Assembly: GCA_964571845.1 (NCBI GenBank)
Contig: CAZNDM010000019.1
Span: forward strand, 1 to 10,536
DNA from: WFZT01 sp964571845
GTDB lineage: Bacteria > Hydrothermota > Hydrothermia > B15-G9 > WFZT01
Direction of reading: 5' to 3'
Length of the DNA: 10,536 nucleotides
Shown here: positions 6,246-10,536 of the stretch, one piece after another
Layout: the number at the start of each line of letters is the position of its first letter
Numbering within the stretch: position 1 is the stretch's first letter
Program-made: the position numbers and the translations under genes
Notes under the pieces: generated by a model
Database searches by the model: none
The model's input: only the letters and a program-made list of their open reading frames with translations
Told to the model about the DNA's origin: nothing

Positions 6246-7495
6246 AGGACCTCGTATGGACTTGCTATCCTTCCAAGGATCGCGGACGCAGCGGCAACTT
6301 CCGGTGATGCGAGATAAACTTTACCGTATCCCTGTTTCCCGGGGAAATTTCTATTTCCCGTTGAAACCATGACCTCTCCGTGTCCTGTCATCCCGATATG
6401 TCCTTCAGCGCATCCTCCACAGCTGGGATTGGCTATTATTGCGCCAGCCTCGTAAAGATCTTTTAGCACGCCTTTGAAAAGAAGATTACCCCAGACCCTT
6501 TTGGTCGCCGGGACAATCTCGAGTTTAACACCGGGATGTACCTTTTTCCCCTTTAAAATCTTCGCAACAGATTCAATATCCTCTTCCCTTCCATTTGTGC
6601 ACGAACCCACAAAAACAGTGTCAACCTTCACATCCTTGAGATCGTCAACATCAAAAACATTGGCAGGGTGAGGGGGAGCCGCTACCTGAGGTTTTAACCC
6701 CTCTATGTTTATCTCTAATTCTTTTGCATAAACTGCATCTTCGTCTGCAATGGGGTATTCGAAATCCTCACCTGCAAATTTTTTCAGGTCTTCGAAAAAT
6801 TTTTCTCCGGGGGGCATAAATCCGATAATTCCCGCCATCTCAGTTACCATACTCGCAAGAGTAATTCTACCAGCAAGTCCAAGGTCATCAAAAATTTCAC
6901 CGTAGAATTCGATGGCTTTTCCAAGTGCCTCTTTTGTGCCGATCTTCCTCAAAATGTAAAGTGTCAGATCCTTCGCGGTTACAGGATACTGAAATTTTCC
7001 CTTTAATGTAATTTTTATCGTTTCAGGGACTTCAAACCATGTTTTTCCTGTTTTGAAAACAAAGGCAATGTCAACATCACCCATCCCCTGCCCGAAAGCA
7101 CCGAGGGCTCCCAGAATGTTGTAATGACTGTCAGTGCCGACAGCGGTCGAAAATGGCTTTACAATACCTTCTTCAAAGAGTACATGTGATCCTATGCCCG
7201 AGTCCACATCGTACACCTTGATACCGTGTTTTCTCGCAAAATTGCGGCATATCTGCTGATTCTCAGCGTATTTAATGGTTTTTGGTGGGGCGACGAGGTC
7301 AAATGTGAAAAATGTTTTGGATGGATTATCGAGCGGAGAATCGTCGTATTCCCTTTCATAGTGTTTAACTACATTTGGACCTCCGAAATCTCTTGCGCTT
7401 CTCACATCTATTTCAATCCAGATAATATCTCCGGGTTTAATGTCTTTTTCATCTGAGTGCCTTTCAAAGATTTTCTGGACGATGGTCTTACCCAT
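6242..7495 (-). CDS. leuC: Aconitase-superfamily dehydratase large subunit, LeuC-like
   Basis: The protein has 417 residues, the length of the short LeuC/HacA group. The start ATG is preceded by AGGAG with an 8-nt spacer. The three cluster cysteines of the [4Fe-4S] centre are present: C299 in VGSCTNGREEDIES, and C359 and C362 in NPSCGGCAEGHIGM. Also present are TDSH (121-124), GKTWFEVPETIK and NRNFPG (381-386), which lines the active site. The family isomerises hydroxy-acids by dehydration and rehydration, and the usual bacterial member makes 3-isopropylmalate in leucine synthesis. Several segments differ from textbook LeuC: SARDFGGPNVVKHY replaces the usual HDG region, GIGSHVLFEEG replaces GICHQ, and TGNRNF replaces TSNRNF. 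Homoaconitase or dimethylmalate-type activity is therefore possible. No small subunit is encoded beside it in this window. Family assignment is firm; substrate assignment is not. Confidence 0.82.
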   Translation of the reverse strand: MGKTIVQKIFERHSDEKDIKPGDIIWIEIDVRSARDFGGPNVVKHYEREYDDSPLDNPSKTFFTFDLVAPPKTIKYAENQQICRNFARKHGIKVYDVDSGIGSHVLFEEGIVKPFSTAVGTDSHYNILGALGAFGQGMGDVDIAFVFKTGKTWFEVPETIKITLKGKFQYPVTAKDLTLYILRKIGTKEALGKAIEFYGEIFDDLGLAGRITLASMVTEMAGIIGFMPPGEKFFEDLKKFAGEDFEYPIADEDAVYAKELEINIEGLKPQVAAPPHPANVFDVDDLKDVKVDTVFVGSCTNGREEDIESVAKILKGKKVHPGVKLEIVPATKRVWGNLLFKGVLKDLYEAGAIIANPSCGGCAEGHIGMTGHGEVMVSTGNRNFPGKQGYGKVYLASPEVAAASAILGRIASPYEVL

Positions 7496-7518
7496 GATAC
7501 GGTCTCCTTTTTTGATTA

Positions 7519-7547
7519 ATTATGAAGTATTTTGGATGGAGCTTCAT
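7519..7547 (-). promoter_or_regulatory. Weak candidate promoter for the dehydratase
   Basis: On the minus strand CATAAT (7519-7524) matches the -10 consensus at five of six bases. The only -35 candidate at 17-nt spacing is ATGAAG (7542-7547), a poor match. It lies between the terminator hairpin and the ribosome binding site. Read-through from the regulator gene is the alternative. Confidence 0.3.
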
Positions 7548-7562
7548 CAGGGTGGGTGAAAA

Positions 7563-7601
7563 GTGGAGGGGCCCCATGCCTTCGGCATGGGGCCCCTCCA
7601 C
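7563..7601 (-). terminator. 18-bp perfect hairpin terminator after the regulator gene
   Basis: The arms 7563-7580 and 7584-7601 are perfectly complementary (GTGGAGGGGCCCCATGCC) with loop TTC on the plus strand. Read on the minus strand, the hairpin is followed directly by TTTTC. It begins 13 bases after the stop of the winged-helix gene and lies 67 bases before the dehydratase ATG. It therefore works as an intrinsic terminator or as an attenuator between the two genes. Its GC-rich style and TTC loop resemble the 704-726 repeat hairpin. Confidence 0.75.
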
Positions 7602-7614
7602 GGGGGGTTAAAAT

Positions 7615-7854
7615 TCAGGATATAAGTTTTCTACCCTCTTCTGTGATTACATACTTGCCCTTAACAGGACTTTCAACAAGTCCCCTGTTTTTTAGACCTC
7701 TGAGTTTCCCCGTTACTTTTGGAGTGGGCAGATCGGCTTTCTGTGCTATCTCTTTACAACCGGCGGGGTCGTTGAACTCGGTTAATGCCTTCAGTATTCT
7801 TTTCTGTATTTCGTCAAGGGCGTTCGGATCCTTTGTCTTTTTACGGCAGGGCAT
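7615..7854 (-). CDS. Small winged-helix DNA-binding regulator
   Basis: The protein has 79 residues. The ATG is preceded by a near-perfect ribosome binding site (AAAGGAGGTG, GGAGG seven bases from the ATG). After a basic MPCRKKTK start, helix 1 is about LDEIQKRILKALTEF. A helix-turn-helix spans about 32-58 (GCKEIAQKADLPTPKVTGKL, recognition helix around TPKVTGKLRGLKNRG). The wing is LVESPVKGKYVITEEGRKLI. This is the layout of MarR/DprA-C-terminal-like winged helices, without a ligand domain. It has its own promoter at 7886-7914 with tandem direct repeats over it, and a strong terminator after it, so it is probably a monocistronic, self-regulated gene. It may also affect the dehydratase downstream. 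Target genes are unknown. Confidence 0.75.
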   Translation of the reverse strand: MPCRKKTKDPNALDEIQKRILKALTEFNDPAGCKEIAQKADLPTPKVTGKLRGLKNRGLVESPVKGKYVITEEGRKLIS

Positions 7855-7885
7855 TTTAACACCTCCTTTTATGACTTTTTAGGTG

Positions 7886-7914
7886 ATATTAAATCCAATG
7901 TTACAAATTTTCAA
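7886..7914 (-). promoter_or_regulatory. Promoter of the winged-helix gene
   Basis: On the minus strand TTGAAA (7909-7914), a 17-nt spacer and TAATAT (7886-7891) are seen. The -35 matches at five of six bases and the -10 at four of six. The expected transcription start near 7879 leaves a ~25-nt leader carrying the strong ribosome binding site. Confidence 0.6.
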
Positions 7915-7944
7915 GATGTTTTTGTGTTACATCCAGATTTTCAA
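7899..7944. promoter_or_regulatory. Two direct repeats at the regulator promoter, possible operator
   Basis: TGTTACA followed by ATTTTCAA occurs twice on the plus strand: 7899-7905 with 7907-7914, and 7925-7931 with 7937-7944. The first copy covers the -35 box and spacer, and the second lies just upstream. The internal gap is one base in the first copy and five in the second. An autoregulatory binding site is inferred. Confidence 0.4.
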
Positions 7945-8245
7945 ATGCCGATGGGTCGGCGTATGATTAATTCTTGGAGGAAAGCAGAAGAGTTTTTTAC
8001 AGTGCTGGAGAAGCGGTTCCATCGCAGAACATGTGGAATGAGGATGTGTACTTCCTTACAGGGAGGTATAACCGGCTTTTCTCTGGCGTTCATGTGGAGA
8101 AAAGTGATTGAATACTTTTATCTCTGATAGGCGCCACCAGATCCTTCGCTCACGCTGTTTTGTGACATGATTGAGGGTTTCCCCCGTGTTACAGGGCAGC
8201 GTGTGGGTGGATTCTCTCAAGTCTGTTCCTCTACTTAATTGTGGC
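7945..8245. other. Gene-free stretch
   Basis: No credible gene is seen. A plus-strand frame crosses 7924-8127 but lacks a ribosome binding site and any recognisable motif. A short segment around 8177-8195 (TTTCCCCCGTGTTACAGGG) looks like a decayed hairpin unit of the repeat family. Confidence 0.5.
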
Positions 8246-8430
8246 GTGGGAGAGGATTTTTTCTCAAACACCTCACACTGCTTCCCAGCGTGGAAGTTAA
8301 TTCATCACTAATCCATCCCCAAAGACACAAAGTGTTCTGAGGGAATTCTTCTCCGATCTTTCCCCACAGAGCTTTGAGGTATGGGAGAGAATTTTTTCTT
8401 AAGTTCTTCCCACAAAGCTTTGTTTCATGG
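8246..8430. repeat. Decayed hairpin repeats before copy D
   Basis: GTGGGAGAGGATTTTTTCTC (8246-8265) recurs as ATGGGAGAGAATTTTTTCTT (8381-8400). A partial copy lies at about 8338-8355. Each is associated with a CTTCCCACAAAGCTTTG-like palindrome (for example 8406-8422), in the position that the perfect long hairpins hold before leaders B and C. Confidence 0.55.
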
Positions 8431-8527
8431 GGAAGGATAAAGGAAGGGGTAGAGAGCAAGTTTGGCGAGGTGAGAGCGGATAGAGGTTTTTTGCCCTCCC
8501 CTCAATCCCCTCCCGCAAGCGGGAGGG
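8431..8527 (+). repeat. Leader-like repeat module, copy D
   Basis: This shares GGATAAAGGAAGGGG, GAGAGCGGAT and the complete TTTTTTGCCCTCCCCTCAAT block (from 8487) with copies A to C. It ends in hairpin arms 8507-8516 and 8519-8528. The middle part is more diverged than in A and B. Orientation is the same as in the first cluster, about 8 kb away. Confidence 0.75.
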
Positions 8528-8740
8528 GAGTCTGTGAGTTACCCCTCCGCCATGACGGGAGGGGAGGTTATGGGTTACCTATCCCACACGGCGGGAGGGG
8601 AAATTGTGGATGATCCCTCCCGCACGATGTGAGGGGAAGTTGTGGATGCCCCCTCCCATAAAATGGTAGAAGTTGTGGGTAGATTCCCGCATGGCGAGAG
8701 GGGGACGATTTGAATCATCTTGCCTCATGAGAGGGGATAT
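8528..8740 (+). repeat. 36-bp hairpin-unit array D
   Basis: Unit starts lie at 8528, 8564, 8600, 8636, 8669, 8704 and 8736, giving spacings of 36, 36, 36, 33, 35 and 32. The first start is GAGTCTGTGAGTTACCCCT. Arms such as CCCCTCC with GGGAGGGG flank variable centres (GCCATGAC, ACACGGC, GCACGATGT). The last units merge with the tail module, as in array B. Confidence 0.75.
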
Positions 8741-8829
8741 TGTGGTGGAAACACCCAGAAAGGACAGTTGTAAAATACTTCTGCATACCATAATTGAGCT
8801 TTTTTTCTCCCAATGAGCTATAAACCCCT
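8714..8829 (+). repeat. Shared tail module, copy 2
   Basis: This is the counterpart of 592-703, including the perfect 29-bp block at 8770-8798. It is followed by CCCCTCCCTCGCTTTGCC, the left arm of the hairpin found intact at 704-726. The right arm is missing, so the repeat is broken at about 8841. Confidence 0.8.
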
Positions 8830-8956
8830 CCCTCGCTTTGCCAGACATTACCCATGTGTTTAGATATGAACATTTATACAATACTTGCACCGTATTCACC
8901 AGTCTCTTAAACAACAATTGCGCCACCCTCCACGCACTCACAAAAATATGATTGAA

Positions 8957-8982
8957 CAGGGGTATAAGGGAAAATTGTGTAA
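8957..8982 (+). repeat. Left terminal inverted repeat of the IS (putative)
   Basis: The inner twelve bases AAAATTGTGTAA (8971-8982) are repeated inverted at 10239-10250. The outer part (CAGGGGTATAAGGG) matches the right end at only a few bases. Confidence 0.55.
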
Positions 8983-9013
8983 AATAAAAATACTTATTAA
9001 AGGAGGATAGAAA

Positions 9014-10238
9014 ATGGGAAGAAAGAAAAGAAATGAATCACCTATTGAACAGCATCTCAAAGCTGTCGCTAATCATTATATCCAAAGAATGCAACAAGGT
9101 GAAAATATTACTCTCCTCTCCATCCTTGAAGAACTCCTCAATGCTCTCATGATCGCCGAAAGAGACCTATACCTATCCTTCGCTTCTGACAATCAGGCTA
9201 ATGGATTCTACGACAGAGGTTTAAAACTAACTATGGGGAACCTCAACCTTAAAGTTCCGAGAGTGAGATTTGGCAACTCCTTCAGACCATCTTTACTACC
9301 TGAGAGATGGAAAAGGGTGGATAAGGATTATGAAAACCTACTACTTGCAATCCTTGCAAATGGTTACTCAAGGGCAAGGACTAAGAACACTTTGGAGGAG
9401 TTGAATTTGCCATATAGTGAGGAATCGGTTGAGGAGTTGGTCAATCTCATTTACGATCATTTACAATTTTACAAGGAGGCGCCTTTGGACGAGGAGATGT
9501 TTGCGGTGTTTATAGATGCTTATCATGCGAAGTTAAGGGATGAGAATGGGAGGGTGACGGATGTGACAATATTTGTTGGGATAGGGATAAATATGGAGGG
9601 ATACAAGACAATACTTGGGTGGTGGGTGAAGGTTGGGAGGGAGAGTAAGGCATTTTGGACGGAGGTATTGCAGGATCTGATATCCCGTGGGTTGAGCAGG
9701 GTGGGCATTTTTGTGACGGATGATTTTAGCGGATTGAGGAAGTTACTACCGAAGTTTTATCCCCAGTCGGATCATCAGTTATGTCTTGTGCATTTGATTA
9801 GGAATTTGAGGAAGGAGTTTGGAAGGGAATACAGGGGGATGAGGAGGATGATAAGGAAGGTGTTGGAGAGTGAGACGAGGGAGGAGGCGGAGGGATACTG
9901 GGATAGGTTGATAGAGGTGGTAAGGGCGATAAATTTGAGGAGGGCGAAGGAGCTTGAAGGTAAGAGGGATAATTATCTTGCTTTCACGATGTATCCTGAG
10001 GAGGCATGTATATACGACGGACATAGTGGAGAGCGTGAATTCAGGGCTTGAGTTGATGAGGATGGAGCTTGGGGAATACTTTCCATCAATGAAGTCGTTA
10101 GAGGTCAATTTATTTATCCAGTTGAGCAATTTGAATGACAGATGGATGAGGAAGTCGATGCCGAGGGTGAGGTCAAATTTATACAGGATAAACCAATTAA
10201 TGAGTGTGAAATTTGGAGTTGACGAATCAGATGATTAA
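9014..10238 (+). pseudogene. IS256-family DDE transposase, +1 frameshift near the C-terminus
   Basis: The ATG at 9014 follows AAAGGAGG. The first frame runs to 10051 (345 residues), while the true C-terminus continues in another frame to 10238, for about 407 residues in all. The catalytic residues match the family by motif and spacing: D168 in FIDAYHAK, D236 in VTDDFSG (preceding DHQLCLVHLIRNL), and the glutamate in YTTDIVESVN at about 339. That glutamate is encoded only after the shift. The break lies around 9998-10008, in CTGAGGAGGCATG, where MYPEE in the first frame should continue to RRHVYTTDIVESVN in the other. The first frame instead ends in unrelated residues. A small indel is the simplest cause; programmed frameshifting is not usual in this family. 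Leucine and purine use changes abruptly near 9390. Confidence 0.85.
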
Positions 10239-10264
10239 TTACACAATTTTTAGGGTAAACCTCC
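10239..10264 (-). repeat. Right terminal inverted repeat of the IS (putative)
   Basis: Read on the minus strand from 10264 it runs GGAGGTTTACCCTA and then AAAATTGTGTAA, the block shared with the left end. It begins directly after the transposase stop. Confidence 0.55.
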
Positions 10265-10385
10265 AACTATCCCTCTCATTGTGGATCTTCATGAAAATAT
10301 GTGCAGAATTTATATGCATCATTTTTAAAGAACTGTTCAGGGAAATTTAAAGCCCGGTAGACCAGACTTTCAAGTCGTACTGTTT

Positions 10386-10536
10386 TTAAAACAGCACACC
10401 AGGAAAGATCAATGGAAGATAGGTTACAAGTAATAAGACGACAAACAGCGCCGCGACCAGTGGAAGACCGGCACGGCTGATTCTTTCGATGGGAATCCCT
10501 GTAATTCCACTCACAATGTATAAATTAATCGCCACT
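10386..10536 (-). CDS. dctM: TRAP transporter large permease (DctM-type), C-terminal end only
   Basis: The last 49 codons of a gene entering from the right edge end at the stop TAA (10386-10388). The visible residues, NLYIVSGITGIPIERISRAG followed by a long hydrophobic helix (LVAALFVVLLLVTYLPLIF), match the C-terminus of DctM-family permeases. There a SGI.G.P.E...RA.LP pattern precedes the last membrane helix. DctM carries organic acids such as C4-dicarboxylates or sialic acid across the inner membrane, with the small DctQ subunit and a periplasmic DctP. Substrate cannot be told. The gap between this stop and the IS end (10265-10385) shows no gene and no convincing terminator. Confidence 0.72.
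   Translation of the reverse strand, partial: VAINLYIVSGITGIPIERISRAGLPLVAALFVVLLLVTYLPLIFPGVLF

Larger units (their letters stand above)
8957..10264 (+). mobile_element. IS256-family insertion sequence (transposase frameshifted)
   Basis: A ~1.3-kb element contains an IS256-type transposase gene and ends in related terminal sequences carrying AAAATTGTGTAA, a block common at IS256-family ends. The exact tips are uncertain because the outer ~14 bases match poorly. I find no clear 8-9-bp target duplication on comparing the flanks. It lies next to the broken repeat element at 8841. Confidence 0.7.

Noticed and set aside
7924..8127. 67-residue plus-strand reading frame, and a 45-codon alternative frame at 7974-8111
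   Set aside because: Neither has a ribosome binding site or family motif, and the first overlaps the regulator promoter region.
8579..8941. Minus-strand frame sharing residues (SIMVCRSIL..VSTTISPL) with a frame at 498-872
   Set aside because: The similarity comes from the shared tail module. About a quarter of the aligned residues differ, without an obvious excess of silent changes. No start signal is present. It could be revisited if many copies keep the frame.
8940..9013. Promoter for the transposase
   Set aside because: TAAAAT (8980-8985) is a fair -10, but no -35 box lies at acceptable spacing; TTGAAC at 8952 is too far away.
10340..10394. Terminator for the TRAP permease gene
   Set aside because: Only short palindromes (GACTTTCAAGTC; CTGTTTTTAAAACAG) are seen, neither with a proper loop and following T tract.

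Overview
The window is bacterial DNA of moderate GC content. The proteins are rich in Lys, Glu and Ile, and there is a c-di-GMP-type HD-GYP enzyme, a 417-residue LeuC-type dehydratase and the end of a TRAP transporter permease. Together these suggest an anaerobic or thermophile-leaning, deep-branching bacterium. The sequence does not allow a phylum to be named.

Layout. Positions 1-1454 hold no credible gene and are dominated by a structured repeat system. It consists of GC-rich perfect hairpins, a ~90-bp leader-like module ending in a CCCCTCCCG hairpin, and arrays of a ~36-bp hairpin-bearing unit. Positions 1490-6245 hold two head-to-tail gene pairs on the plus strand. The first pair is a periplasmic substrate-binding protein of the ABC_sub_bind family overlapping by ATGA a membrane HD-GYP phosphodiesterase. 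The second pair is an SPFH/band-7 membrane protein overlapping by ATGA a membrane-anchored phospholipase-D-family protein. Each pair has its own near-consensus sigma70-type promoter placed so that transcription would start at or next to the ATG, i.e. leaderless mRNAs.

Convergent to these, on the minus strand, lie a LeuC-like dehydratase (6242-7495) and a 79-residue winged-helix regulator (7615-7854). A very strong hairpin terminator separates the two. Positions 7915-8956 are again gene-free and carry a second copy of the repeat system (8431-8829) in the same orientation as the first. An IS256-family insertion sequence follows (8957-10264), with a frameshifted transposase. The right edge holds the last 49 codons of a TRAP transporter large permease on the minus strand (10386-10536), which has no ATG inside the window.

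Working together (inference): the binding protein probably presents a small ligand to the periplasmic part of the HD-GYP protein, because there is no ABC permease or ATPase beside it. This would make a ligand-controlled c-di-GMP (or related dinucleotide) degradation module. The SPFH and PLD proteins probably act together at the membrane. The most unusual material is the hairpin-array repeat system, with its leader, 36-nt period and tail, which occurs several times and brackets the gene block.
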